From positions 343,947 through 381,119 of the forward strand of contig JAMPHO010000001.1 in assembly GCA_023663385.1 (NCBI GenBank): 37,173 bases of DNA, given 5' to 3'. A program made the position numbers and the translations under genes. Positions 7,260-16,175 of the stretch are shown piece by piece (position 1 is the first letter of the stretch; each line of letters starts with the position of its first letter). The stretch comes from Alistipes timonensis (GTDB lineage: Bacteria > Bacteroidota > Bacteroidia > Bacteroidales > Muribaculaceae). The notes beneath the pieces were generated by a model. That model did not search any database and was not told where the DNA came from. It saw nothing but the letters and a program-made list of their open reading frames with translations.

Positions 7260-9443
7260 TTAGTAGATCAGCTGGATGTCGTCGAGATACATCTCTGACT
7301 TGGTGCTGCCAGTGTAGTAGTCGCCACCGATGGAAGCCGATGCCACACAGATGATGTTTACAGCCTTGTCCAGGGGGTACCCCTCATAGCTGATGGGAAT
7401 CTCGATTTCAATCAGCCCATCGCCTGCGGTAGCCTCATTGAAGATGCGTTCGCCGTAACCGATCACGTTTTTATCATTCTTGCTGAATACTTTGGCGGGG
7501 GAGAGTGTGCGCACCACGCATGGCCATTTCGTCCCCAGCGAGGCATCGGTCTTGTTGTCGCCGTTGAGGAGCGCAACATAGATTATGCCGGCATCGGGAT
7601 CGCCGACTTTCAGGTCACGCGAGTTCTCCTCGGCGTAGTCGATTGTGCCGGGAGTGTACTTGACCCAGGCGCGGAGCGCGCGGGGGCGGCTCGTGAACGA
7701 ACGACCCCAGCCGAGTATGCCGTAGTATGTCTGCTCGGTACCAATGAACTCGCCGATAAAGATATTGCCGGCAGCGAATTTACCTATGCCCATCATACCT
7801 ACCCACTGACTTTTGAGATATGCCGAGTAAGTGCCTTCGTGCTTGTAAGTTTCCGATTTGTCGGTAACCTGTTTGTTCATTGTCGCGGAGCCCTTGTTGC
7901 CGGTATCCCAGAACTGGTTGTCGGCTGAGGCGGCGGGAATCACGGCTTTGCCGCTCTTGCCCCACTCCTCGAACCCGGCGTTGGGGAGCTGCGCGGCGGC
8001 CTCGGTGGTGAACTCGCAGGTCACGCCCGACACGAACTCGTCGCAGTAGGCTTGGTATTCGTAGGTGGTGCCCGGTTCAAGGTCGGTGAGCTCGACGGTG
8101 TACTCCGAGTTGACGGCGCCCGAAGCGTCGGTCGACGCGGCCTGGGTCCACTGCTGGGTGCCCTTCTTGCGGTATTGGATGCCGAACCCGGTGGAGCCTT
8201 CCTTCATGACGGTGGCGCTGAGGGTGGCGGTGCGGGCCCAGGTGGTGGGCGCGAGCGGATCCACCTGCACGGTCATCACGAGGGCGTCGGAAACCATCAC
8301 GTTGAGCGCGGCCTCGGAGGTCTTGCCGTTCTCGTCGGTCACGGCGATGTAAATCGCGTGCTCGCCCGAGGGGAGGCGGTTGAGCAGCTCCTTGTCGAAG
8401 GTGAGCTTCAGCTCCGAGAACTTGGTGTCGTCGTGGGTGGTGTAGGTCCAGCGGATTCCGGCGGCGTTGACGGCGCTCTCAACCGAGGGCTCCATACCGA
8501 AAATCTCGAAGTCGTTGCCGCCGATGCCCAGGAGGGTGTCGAAGGCGTCGCAGCGCACTTCAACCTGGCGGAGGAACGCCGTGGCCGCTACCCAGAGCGA
8601 CTGCTTGGCAAATTTCTCGGGCTCGCCGATCACGGGCTTCGCGAGGTCGAAACCGATGCCGGAGATGATAGGCGCGGAGAGTATGGTGAATTCGTCCTCG
8701 ACCTCTTCCAAGGGGTTCTCGTCGACCTCCACGGTGATGAAGGCGGCGCCTACCTCGGCCTCAACGCCGGTGTCGTGCTTCACGGTGAGCACATACTCGG
8801 TGCGGGGTTTCGCTCCGGCTATGGTGCCCGACTTGGTGAACTCTTCGCCGGTGGCGGTGGTGCCTTTGAGGGTCCAGGCGAGGTCTTTGTCAATCGAGGG
8901 CATCATGAAGTAGCCGCGCTGGCCTATGGTCTCCTCGTTGAATTCGAGGGTGCCGGTTTTGTGGCCCACTGTCATCGTTATGCCGGAGAGCACGTCGGCG
9001 GCTCCCTCCTCGATAACCACGCTGGCAACCACGTTGGCGATATGCCCCACGAGGTTAACTTGCGACACGGAGCCGTCGCCTACGGTGAACTCCTCCATCC
9101 CCTTGAAGTAGCGCTCGGTAAACGAGGCGGGAACGGAGTCGCCGGCCCAAAGCTCGGCTACATATTTGCCGGCCAGGAGGGTGACGCCCCCGGCGGGAAT
9201 CTCGGCTTTGCCGTTATAGCGGCGCACGGCGCCTTTCTCGTTGGAAATCCAAATGATGGCTTCCTCGTCGAGCTGGTCGGCGGTCTTGAACTCGCGCGAT
9301 TTCACAACTTCGGTGTCGAGGCTCGCGCGGAGCATCACGCGTCCTTCGCCCGAGCCGTTGCCCAGGTCGTATTTGGCGTCGTCGGAGCAACTGCCCAGGG
9401 CCAGCCCGAGGGCGGCGGCGCTAAGTATCAATAGCTTTTTCAT
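7260..9443 (-). CDS. DUF4493/PCMD surface lipoprotein (727 aa)
   Basis: Lipoprotein signal with lipobox LGSC (Cys19) followed by SDD, an acidic start like the surface-export signal of Bacteroidetes lipoproteins. Domains in order: DUF4493 (about 22-240), an Ig-like segment (about 250-390), a fibronectin III-like segment (about 392-485, ending LEPGTTYEYQAYCDE...FTTE), then a PCMD putative carbohydrate metabolism domain (about 488-727, starting PNAGFEEWG, with AAGNIFIGEF and MYLDDIQLIY), probably a jellyroll binding domain. Last gene of a three-gene operon; only 13 bp separate it from the previous gene. The GH16 neighbours suggest glycan binding at the cell surface, which is inference. The PCMD-coding end looks less GC-rich than the 5' part. 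Confidence 0.85.
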   Translation of the reverse strand: MKKLLILSAAALGLALGSCSDDAKYDLGNGSGEGRVMLRASLDTEVVKSREFKTADQLDEEAIIWISNEKGAVRRYNGKAEIPAGGVTLLAGKYVAELWAGDSVPASFTERYFKGMEEFTVGDGSVSQVNLVGHIANVVASVVIEEGAADVLSGITMTVGHKTGTLEFNEETIGQRGYFMMPSIDKDLAWTLKGTTATGEEFTKSGTIAGAKPRTEYVLTVKHDTGVEAEVGAAFITVEVDENPLEEVEDEFTILSAPIISGIGFDLAKPVIGEPEKFAKQSLWVAATAFLRQVEVRCDAFDTLLGIGGNDFEIFGMEPSVESAVNAAGIRWTYTTHDDTKFSELKLTFDKELLNRLPSGEHAIYIAVTDENGKTSEAALNVMVSDALVMTVQVDPLAPTTWARTATLSATVMKEGSTGFGIQYRKKGTQQWTQAASTDASGAVNSEYTVELTDLEPGTTYEYQAYCDEFVSGVTCEFTTEAAAQLPNAGFEEWGKSGKAVIPAASADNQFWDTGNKGSATMNKQVTDKSETYKHEGTYSAYLKSQWVGMMGIGKFAAGNIFIGEFIGTEQTYYGILGWGRSFTSRPRALRAWVKYTPGTIDYAEENSRDLKVGDPDAGIIYVALLNGDNKTDASLGTKWPCVVRTLSPAKVFSKNDKNVIGYGERIFNEATAGDGLIEIEIPISYEGYPLDKAVNIICVASASIGGDYYTGSTKSEMYLDDIQLIY

Positions 9444-9456
9444 AGGTCAGTCCTCC

Positions 9457-10824
9457 TTATTCAAATAACAGGTTCTGTGATTTCTCATTCCCTTTGGCAT
9501 CAACCAGCGTTATGGTGAAGGTGTTGGCTCCGGGATAGATTCCGAGCAGCGGTACGAATGCGGTGATGTCGAATATCACTTCGTTTTTGCCGATTACATC
9601 GTTGCCGAGCGGGAATCCGAACTGGGCGAGTTGACCTTCCAGCTCGCCGGGGTAAGCCAGGTCGAAAGGCTTGCCCATACCCATCCCGTCGAGAACCGGG
9701 GCGAGACCTTCGCAAGCGCTTATTTTGACTATAAGGTTGGCGATACCCTCCGTGGAGGTCATGAATACTTTAGCCTCCTGAGTGGGGTTCATCTCCTCGT
9801 CGGAGAAGTCGGTAACCTTGTTGACCCCTTCGAGGTTGATCGTGGGGCTCTCAAATTTTATTACCTCGGTGGCGGGAGGGGTGGGCTCATCGGGACCGGG
9901 CTGGTCGGGGCCGGGTTCCTCGGGGAGCTCTTCGTGGCCCGGGCGCTCGATCGGGTCGAGTACTTCCTCTTCCATATCGTTGTTGATCACGGTCATATCC
10001 TCCTCGATTACGGAAGTGTCAACCGAGATGGGCGAACCGTCGACGGTGATCACTCCCTGTTCCTCGGGCGAGAGTGCGTCGTTCATCGTCAGGCCGAAGA
10101 TTACGCGGCGGTGCTGCCCCTTCTTCACGTCGAGCAGCGCCTTGGCGAAGTTCTCCTCGGTGCCGTTCACGGTGCCGGTGAAGGTTACTTTCAGGGTCTG
10201 GTTGGCATCCTCGGTCGATGCGAAGTAGCCCGCGTCGGTCGAGGGGGTCTCGGGGGTGAAGGTGAGGCTGTTGCCAGCCTCGGAGGTAACGGTCACCTTG
10301 AGGTCGCCACCGGCGGCCTTCACGAGGGTCTCCTTGAACACCACCGTCACGCGGATGTTCTCCAGGGTGCATATCACCTTCTCGACGTCGGTGATTTTGT
10401 TGGCCTCGATGGTGAAAGGCTGCTCACCCACGAAGTAGGGGCAGTTCCACCCGGCAGGCTCGGGAGCCTCGGCCGAAGCCACCTTCACGGTGTAGTCGCC
10501 GGCGGTGAAAATCGGGAGTTCGGGCATCGAGCCGAGCGTCCAGGTTTCAACCGGGGTCTCGCCACCCTTGGGGGTTACGGTGACGACGTAGCTCGCGAGG
10601 TCGATCACGTCGCGCGACAGGGCCGCTTTCTTGCGGTCGGGGGCGGCGCCGTCCTTGATGAGCTTCTCGCCGTTGGTCACCTCGGGGTAGAGCGTCGCGG
10701 TGCGGAGCTGGCCCTTACCGCTGCCCGAGGTATTGACGTCGGGGTCCCAGTTGTCGCTGCAGGAGCTGAATCCCGCTGCCACCAGGGCGACCGATGCCAT
10801 TATGGTGAAAATCTTTGTCTTCAT
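9457..10824 (-). CDS. DUF4493 lipoprotein without PCMD (455 aa)
   Basis: Lipobox FSSC (Cys22) followed by SDNWD, consistent with a surface-exposed lipoprotein. A DUF4493 domain (about 23-275) is followed by a Pro/Glu/Asp-rich linker (EEPGPDQPGPDEPTPP, around 300-316) and an Ig-like module (about 320-455) homologous to the middle modules of both flanking lipoproteins. It therefore looks like the same architecture without the FN3 and PCMD domains. Middle gene of the operon, 40 bp after the 816-residue protein gene and 13 bp before the 727-residue one. Function unknown; probably part of the same surface complex. Confidence 0.8.
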   Translation of the reverse strand: MKTKIFTIMASVALVAAGFSSCSDNWDPDVNTSGSGKGQLRTATLYPEVTNGEKLIKDGAAPDRKKAALSRDVIDLASYVVTVTPKGGETPVETWTLGSMPELPIFTAGDYTVKVASAEAPEPAGWNCPYFVGEQPFTIEANKITDVEKVICTLENIRVTVVFKETLVKAAGGDLKVTVTSEAGNSLTFTPETPSTDAGYFASTEDANQTLKVTFTGTVNGTEENFAKALLDVKKGQHRRVIFGLTMNDALSPEEQGVITVDGSPISVDTSVIEEDMTVINNDMEEEVLDPIERPGHEELPEEPGPDQPGPDEPTPPATEVIKFESPTINLEGVNKVTDFSDEEMNPTQEAKVFMTSTEGIANLIVKISACEGLAPVLDGMGMGKPFDLAYPGELEGQLAQFGFPLGNDVIGKNEVIFDITAFVPLLGIYPGANTFTITLVDAKGNEKSQNLLFE

Positions 10825-10864
10825 TATATTCTTGTGAAATAATCGGTTATTGGTGGAGGGGAGA

Positions 10865-13315
10865 TTAGTAGCTTGCCTCTACGTCGTCGATATAGAGCGA
10901 AGATCCGAGAAATTGTCCGTCGCTCAGATTGCCGAAGCTCGGAGCTGTGAGCCAAGTCTTGTTTTTCTTGCTTTCGAGGTCGGTGTGTCCCGATGATTTG
11001 AATACAATCGAAAGTTTGGCGGCCTTGGCGCAAGGAGTCTGATAATTGATAACGAAAGTTTCCTTCGTATATTCTGAAGCGGTGAGCTGTTTGGTCTCGG
11101 TGTAAAGAGTGTTCCCGGCAGCGTCGGAAAGAGTCAGCTCCGCGTAACCGTAATCCTCGGATGCTCTCGCCTCATACTTGTACCAAAAAGATACGGAAGC
11201 GGGACGCGAAGCGAATGCTATGCCGTAATCGGGGGTATTTGTTTCGGAGTTGAACTGACCAAGATAGAGTTCGCCGGCGTCGACGTGTTTGGCTTTGTTG
11301 GGGTTGCCCGTGGCGGTACTTCCGCTTCCCCAGCCCACTGTGCGAAGCTGGGCCGCGTTGCCAGAATGGGCATCGGTTGAACTCAAGGTGCCGGGGTTAT
11401 TTACGTACGCGTAATTATGGCCAGTGCCCGTCACGCTGGTAGTCTTGGGGTTGAGTGTTTCCCAAGGAGATGCGGGATGAAAACGCTTCCAGTAAGAGCC
11501 GCTGGCCGAGGTAGTCCAGTCGAAGTCCATATTGCCGTTTTCGATGGGGAGCGCGGCCTCCGTCGTGGTGGCGACGCTCTGCGAGGGGAGTTCCTCGGCG
11601 ATGGCGCGGAAGTGGTAGGTTTTCCCGGCGTCGAGGCCCGAAACGCTCCAGGTGGTGCCGTTGAGGGTGGCGTTGGCGGCCTTGGCGAACGATTTGCCGT
11701 CGGTCGAGAGCATCAGAGTGGCGCCCTTGGCCATAGCGGCGGGGTCCTTGGCCTCACCCTCGTAGGCGGGGTTGGCTACGAGCGATACCTTGGCGGTGTG
11801 GGCGAAGGTGTCGCGCTCGTCGATGCTCAGCGCGTGCGGCGCGTCGGCGTGCTTGATGTCGAGGGCCACTGAGGCTTCGACCACCTTGCCGGTGGCGTCC
11901 TTGGTGACGGCGCGCAGCTTGGTGTCGCGCTCGGCCTCCACGGTCACCTCCACGAGGTAGGTCTGCGCGGCGCGGCTCGCGAGGGTGTATTTGGCGGCGA
12001 GGTCGCTCCAGGTGCCGCGGTCGTTGGCGTACTGGATGGTGACGTTCTCCTCGGGGTTGCCGCCGTTGTAGTCGAGGTTGAAGCTGAGGTCAGTCTGACC
12101 CTTCACGAGCGGCGAGGGGTTGGAAATCTCAAGGATGAGTTTCTCGATGTTGACGCTGACGGTCAGCGGTTCCGACTGCTTGTTGTATTTGTCCTTGGCA
12201 ACGAAGGTGAACTCCGTGGTGTTCGAGCCGCCGTCGACGTACTTGATGTGGTTGAGCACGTCGGTGAGGTTCACCTGGGCGAACTTCTCGGGGCGGTTGA
12301 GGCCGCGGGTAGTCAGACCTAAGGCGGCGGTGGCGGCGTTGGCCGCGGCGTCGCCGGCCAGGAGGTCGGTCTCGGCGGGCCACCCCTGCTCGATGAGCGA
12401 GGCGGAGTTGGTGGTCATCACGATCGAGGAGATGCCGCCGTGGGCCACGACGGTCACGGTGCGGTTACCCTTGGGGGCGTTGCCCGCGATGAAGCTTTCC
12501 ACGGGGAACCCTTCGGCAGCCAGTGTGGGCTTCGGGGCGTTGATGAGGTCCTCCGAGAGGTCGATTTCCACAACCTCGGTGTCGAGCATCTCGTCCCAGG
12601 TGATGTTGATTACCGGGGAGCCCACGTTGCCGTTGTTGAGGTCGAACTGCACGAAATAGTGGTGGCGCGCCTGGGTGGTTACGCTTCCGGGGGTGAGGGT
12701 CACCTTCGAGCCGGTCGGCTTGGTAACGTCGATGGCGAACGATACCTCGCCCGCGGGAATGTACACCGGGGCGGTCTCCTCCTTGCCGTACTCCAGCGAG
12801 CCGAGCGAGGTGGTGAGCGTTGTCTTGTAGTCGGTGAAGTAGGTTTTGAAGGCGTCGGTGTAGGTGATTGTCAGCATCGAGTTGGCGAGCTGGGCGGTCA
12901 CCTGTACCTGCGCGGCCTTGTTCTCCTCCACGTCAAAGGTGGTTTCACCATAGTAATATGGCTTGTTGAAACCTTGCTCTTCAGGGTCGCCGTATTCGGC
13001 GCTGAATGTGTAGGCACCTACCGGGAAGGTTTCTCCCGAGGGGAAATCGGCGATTGAATTCCATGTTTTCTCATAGCCTCCGGCGTTTCGTGTGAGCCGG
13101 ATCTGCATCTGGTCGGCGGTTATAGCGTCCGCTGCCCGCGAGGCGGGAGCCTTTGAGGCGCTCTTCGAGGTGACCACGGCGTTGTCGAGGTCAACCATCG
13201 GGAACACGCGCCCCTGGCGGTCGCTGTCGCCACCCGGGTTGAAGGTGTCGGCGCAGGAGACGGCTAACATCGCCCCGGCGGCGCCAATCAACCCGATTAG
13301 CACTTTGTTCATCAT
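10865..13315 (-). CDS. DUF4493/PCMD surface lipoprotein (816 aa)
   Basis: First gene of the lipoprotein operon. Lipobox AVSC (Cys21) followed by ADTF. Domains: DUF4493 (about 22-260), Ig-like modules (about 270-490), an FN3-like module (about 495-590, ending GLDAGKTYHFRAIAEE), then PCMD (about 591-816, starting IENGNMDFDW, with LYLGQF and SLYIDDVEASY). Same plan as the 727-residue protein but divergent. The PCMD-coding part (10865-11545) is visibly less GC-rich than the rest of the gene. There are adjacent ATG codons at the start (MMNK); the first was taken. The role is probably polysaccharide or cell-wall binding at the surface; there is no catalytic signature. Confidence 0.85.
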   Translation of the reverse strand: MMNKVLIGLIGAAGAMLAVSCADTFNPGGDSDRQGRVFPMVDLDNAVVTSKSASKAPASRAADAITADQMQIRLTRNAGGYEKTWNSIADFPSGETFPVGAYTFSAEYGDPEEQGFNKPYYYGETTFDVEENKAAQVQVTAQLANSMLTITYTDAFKTYFTDYKTTLTTSLGSLEYGKEETAPVYIPAGEVSFAIDVTKPTGSKVTLTPGSVTTQARHHYFVQFDLNNGNVGSPVINITWDEMLDTEVVEIDLSEDLINAPKPTLAAEGFPVESFIAGNAPKGNRTVTVVAHGGISSIVMTTNSASLIEQGWPAETDLLAGDAAANAATAALGLTTRGLNRPEKFAQVNLTDVLNHIKYVDGGSNTTEFTFVAKDKYNKQSEPLTVSVNIEKLILEISNPSPLVKGQTDLSFNLDYNGGNPEENVTIQYANDRGTWSDLAAKYTLASRAAQTYLVEVTVEAERDTKLRAVTKDATGKVVEASVALDIKHADAPHALSIDERDTFAHTAKVSLVANPAYEGEAKDPAAMAKGATLMLSTDGKSFAKAANATLNGTTWSVSGLDAGKTYHFRAIAEELPSQSVATTTEAALPIENGNMDFDWTTSASGSYWKRFHPASPWETLNPKTTSVTGTGHNYAYVNNPGTLSSTDAHSGNAAQLRTVGWGSGSTATGNPNKAKHVDAGELYLGQFNSETNTPDYGIAFASRPASVSFWYKYEARASEDYGYAELTLSDAAGNTLYTETKQLTASEYTKETFVINYQTPCAKAAKLSIVFKSSGHTDLESKKNKTWLTAPSFGNLSDGQFLGSSLYIDDVEASY

Positions 13316-13343
13316 TATAGATAGTTAAAGAAAAAATTTGGGG

Positions 13344-13351
13344 CGAAGATA
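13344..13351 (-). promoter_or_regulatory. Weak -7 element for the lipoprotein operon
   Basis: TATCTTCG on the minus strand differs from TAnnTTTG at one position and lies 29 bp before the ATG of the 816-residue lipoprotein gene. No TTG is at the proper spacing, so an activator-dependent promoter is possible. Confidence 0.35.
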
Positions 13352-13413
13352 GCGATTATTCTCCAAACAATCTTTAACCAAAGTGTTAAAATTTTGTTAT
13401 GGCGCTGACGCTT

Positions 13414-13474
13414 AGCGGCTAACTTGACCGACGTAGGGCAAGTTAGCCGCTTGGTTATTTTTTTAGCCGCTTGG
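13414..13474. repeat. Hairpin and repeated TTAGCCGCTTGG motif downstream of feoAB
   Basis: agcggctaacttg (13414-13426) and its exact complement (13439-13451) form a 13-bp stem with a 12-nt loop. ttagccgcttgg (13443-13454) is then repeated exactly at 13463-13474 after a T-run. The hairpin may terminate feoAB (stop at 13522); the T-run lies on the plus-strand side, so it would work better in the other direction. Confidence 0.55.
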
Positions 13475-13521
13475 GCGAAATCTGCCAGGATTATGCCAAA
13501 AAGGCTAATCGACGCCGCGGG

Positions 13522-15885
13522 TCAGAACAGGAGCGCCAGACGGTAGGCTCCGAAGGCGGCGAGCCACGCGACCGCCGTGTTGTACAGCACGGTGAACGCC
13601 CCGTAGCGCCATGAGCGCGTCTCCTTCACGATGGCTATCACCGTGGCCGTGCAGGGGCAGTAGAGCAGTATGAATATCATGAAACTCAGGGCCGAGGCGG
13701 GGTCGAAGTCGGGTTTCTCCGCTCCGGGCATCACCGAGGTGAGTCGCGTCGAGAGCGACTGGTCGGTGGCCTCCTCCGACCCGGTGTAGAGAACCCCGAG
13801 GGTCGAAACCACGATTTCCTTGGCGGGGACTCCGGCCACGGCGGCCACGGTGGCGCGCCACGAGAAGCCGAGCGGCTCCGTCACGGGGCTCACGGCCTTG
13901 CCGATGCTTTCGAGGTAGGAGTCGCGAGCGTCGTCCTCGTGCGAGCGGAGGGGGAAGTAGTCGAGCGCCCACACTATCACTGAGGCCAACAGGATTATGC
14001 CACCCATCTTCTTGAGGTATTCGCGCCCCTTCCACCACATATGGCGCAGCGAGGTCTTGAGCGCCGGCACGCGGTAGGGGGGGAGCTCCATCACGAACGG
14101 GGTCTCGTCTGTCTTGAAGAAGAACCGCCGCAACATCCTGGCCGTCAGCGCGGCCACTATCACCCCTATGAGGTACATCGCCAGGAACACTATGGCGGCG
14201 TGGGCGCTGAAGAACGTCCCCACCAGGAGGACGTAAACCGGCAGCCTCGCCGAGCACGACATAAACGGCGTTATGAGCACCGTGATGGCTCGCGACGATG
14301 CGCTCTCGATCGACCTCGCGGCCATCACAGCCGGAACGTTGCACCCGAAACCCATAACCAGGGGGATGAACGATTTGCCGTGGAGCCCGATTTTGTGCAT
14401 CAGCCGGTCCATGATGAACGCCGCGCGGGCCATATAGCCCGAGTCCTCCATGAAGGATATGAAGAAGAAGAGTATCAGTATGTTGGGGAGGAACACTATA
14501 ACGCCCCCGACGCCCCCTATCACGCCGTTGGCCAGCAGACTCTTCAGCGGTCCGGCGGGCATCCGGGCGTCAACGAATCCCGCGAGGGCGTCGACCCCCT
14601 CCTGGATCCAGTCGGCGGGATACTGCCCGACGTAGAACGTGGCCCAGAATATGAAGCACATCACCAGTATGAACAGCGGGAAGCCGAACAGCCGGTTGGT
14701 AACCAGCGCGTCGATCAGCCCGGTGACGCTCCCCTTGCGGTCGGCGGCGAGCTGCCGCGTCTCGGCCAGCGCCCCGGCTATGAAGCCGTACTTCTCCCCG
14801 GCGATGAGCGACCCTACGTCGTCGCCCGGCAGCTGCCTCGCGAGCGCCGCCAGGGCGTTGTCGCGGGCGGCGATGATCGAGGCTCCGTCGGCGCCCCGGG
14901 CGATTATTTCCTCCGCCTCGGGGTCGTTTTCGAGCAACCTTATCGCGAGGTAGCGGGCCGAGAAGTGCTGGTCAACGGTCTTGTCGGCCTTGATGGCGTC
15001 CTTTATGGAGGTCAGCGCCGCCTCGATGTCGGGCCCGAGGTGAACGTGCACGTGCTTCACCCTCGGGTCGCGCTGTTCGTAAACGTCGATGATGGTGTCA
15101 AACAGGCGGCTTACCCCCTCGCCGGTGCGGCTCACGGTGGGCACCACCGGCACCCCGATGAGCTTACCCATCGCTTCGAAGTCAAACACCGTTCCGGCGG
15201 CGCGGAGCTCGTCGTACATATTCAGGGCTATCACCATCGAGTGGTCCATGTCGATCAGCTCGGTGGTGAGGTAGAGGTTGCGGTCGAGGTTCGACCCGTC
15301 GACCACGTTGACTATCACGTCGGGGTTGTTGTCGCGCAGGTAGCGGCGCACGAAGCGCTCCTCCGGCGAGTAGGCCGACAGCGAGTAGGTGCCCGGCAGA
15401 TCGACGATGTTGAAGGTGTAGTCGCCGTGGCGGAAGGTGCCGCTCTTCGACCCCACGGTTACCCCGCTGTAGTTCCCGACGTGCTCCTGTGCCCCGGAGG
15501 CCACGTTGAATAGCGATGTCTTGCCGCAGTTGGGGTTCCCTATGAGCACTATGTTGATTGTGTGGCTCTTTCCCTCGAACTCGCGGCGCCGCGCCGGGTC
15601 GGCGTCGTCGATCATGCGGGGACTCGCGGCGGCGCTCCCGGCGCCGGGCATGGCCGCCTCCTCCAGGGGCATCACCTCGATCATCGAGGCTTCGGCCCTG
15701 CGGAGGCTCACCTCGTAGCCCATTATGCTGTATTTCACCGGGTCGCGCAGCGGCGCTGCCAGCACGGCGGTTATCGTGTGCCCCTTTACGAAGCCCATCT
15801 CCATGACGCGTTTGCGGAACGCCCCATGGCCCAGTATCTTCACTATCACAGCCGACTGGCCTGTCGTAAGGTCGGAAAGTCTCAT
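13522..15885 (-). CDS. feoB: FeoAB fusion: ferrous iron transporter
   Basis: Imports Fe2+ across the inner membrane, driven or gated by a GTPase domain. The 787-residue protein starts with a fused FeoA SH3-like domain (about 1-75). The G domain follows: G1 GNPNCGKTS (116-124), G3 DLPG (162-165), G4 NMYD (222-225). The helical GDI region runs to about 385. The membrane permease follows with two Gate motifs, including GCNVPAVMAAR and AKEIVVSTLGV, and ends in a hydrophobic C-terminus. FeoA-FeoB fusions are usual in Bacteroidetes. No separate FeoC is seen. It is divergent from dnaN and monocistronic, with a probable promoter just upstream. Confidence 0.96.
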   Translation of the reverse strand: MRLSDLTTGQSAVIVKILGHGAFRKRVMEMGFVKGHTITAVLAAPLRDPVKYSIMGYEVSLRRAEASMIEVMPLEEAAMPGAGSAAASPRMIDDADPARRREFEGKSHTINIVLIGNPNCGKTSLFNVASGAQEHVGNYSGVTVGSKSGTFRHGDYTFNIVDLPGTYSLSAYSPEERFVRRYLRDNNPDVIVNVVDGSNLDRNLYLTTELIDMDHSMVIALNMYDELRAAGTVFDFEAMGKLIGVPVVPTVSRTGEGVSRLFDTIIDVYEQRDPRVKHVHVHLGPDIEAALTSIKDAIKADKTVDQHFSARYLAIRLLENDPEAEEIIARGADGASIIAARDNALAALARQLPGDDVGSLIAGEKYGFIAGALAETRQLAADRKGSVTGLIDALVTNRLFGFPLFILVMCFIFWATFYVGQYPADWIQEGVDALAGFVDARMPAGPLKSLLANGVIGGVGGVIVFLPNILILFFFISFMEDSGYMARAAFIMDRLMHKIGLHGKSFIPLVMGFGCNVPAVMAARSIESASSRAITVLITPFMSCSARLPVYVLLVGTFFSAHAAIVFLAMYLIGVIVAALTARMLRRFFFKTDETPFVMELPPYRVPALKTSLRHMWWKGREYLKKMGGIILLASVIVWALDYFPLRSHEDDARDSYLESIGKAVSPVTEPLGFSWRATVAAVAGVPAKEIVVSTLGVLYTGSEEATDQSLSTRLTSVMPGAEKPDFDPASALSFMIFILLYCPCTATVIAIVKETRSWRYGAFTVLYNTAVAWLAAFGAYRLALLF

Positions 15886-15910
15886 TCGCGGGTATCTGTG
15901 TTTGACACCG

Positions 15911-15941
15911 CGAAGGTCGCTAAAATTTCCGACCCGCGCAA
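15911..15941 (-). promoter_or_regulatory. Probable feoAB promoter
   Basis: Minus strand TTG (15939-15941), 20 bp, then GACCTTCG (15911-15918), a two-mismatch version of TAnnTTTG at the right spacing. The start would be about 20 nt upstream of the ATG. No clear Fur box was recognised. Confidence 0.4.
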
Positions 15942-15974
15942 GCTAATCCGAACTGATTCCGCATAAAAACCTCC

Positions 15975-16030
15975 CGCCCCCTTCCCCCTTCCCCCTTTTC
16001 ACTCTTCACCCTTCACCCCCCTTCCCCCCT
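15975..16030. repeat. Heptanucleotide polypyrimidine repeat array
   Basis: The feoAB-dnaN gap contains a run of 7-nt units: ttccccc (15982), ttccccc (15989), ttcactc (15998), ttcaccc (16005), ttcaccc (16012), then more C/T. The plus strand is almost pure pyrimidine for about 55 nt. It resembles the short tandem heptamer repeats found between genes in some bacteria. A looser C/T tract recurs at 26789-26850. Confidence 0.6.
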
Positions 16031-16045
16031 TGTCGTTCCGTGTGA

Positions 16046-16075
16046 GGGCGAAGCCCGAAATCACCGCCTTCGCCC
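16046..16075. repeat. 8-bp inverted repeat upstream of dnaN promoter
   Basis: GGGCGAAG (16046-16053) and CTTCGCCC (16068-16075) form a stem with a 14-nt loop just upstream of the dnaN -33 element (16083). No T-run follows. It could be part of the intergenic repeat array next to it or a regulatory site. Confidence 0.4.
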
Positions 16076-16082
16076 CGCCCCA

Positions 16083-16114
16083 TTTTGATTTGTGGCGCGG
16101 AATTTGTACCTTTG
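16083..16114 (+). promoter_or_regulatory. Bacteroidetes-type promoter of the dnaN operon
   Basis: TTTTG (16083-16087), 19 bp, TACCTTTG (16107-16114): a full match to TTTG/TAnnTTTG. Predicted start near 16121, leaving an AT-rich leader of about 55 nt before dnaN. Confidence 0.8.
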
Positions 16115-16175
16115 TAGGTTCATTATATATTACGCGCGAACATCAAAGAAAAATCAATAAAAACAGCATAGACTT

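Noticed and set aside
8052..9434. 460-codon antisense frame, and similar long frames at 9631-10842, 12440-13057, 14041-15513, 16215-17645, 28974-30215 and 32834-34060
   Set aside because: All lie wholly opposite well-supported genes, have biased composition and no recognisable motif. They arise because high-GC codon bias removes stop codons from the complementary frame.
9890..9960. Pro/Glu-rich stretch in the 455-residue lipoprotein as a frameshift scar
   Set aside because: The frame is intact on both sides and the composition (EEPGPDQPGPDEPTPP) is typical of interdomain linkers.
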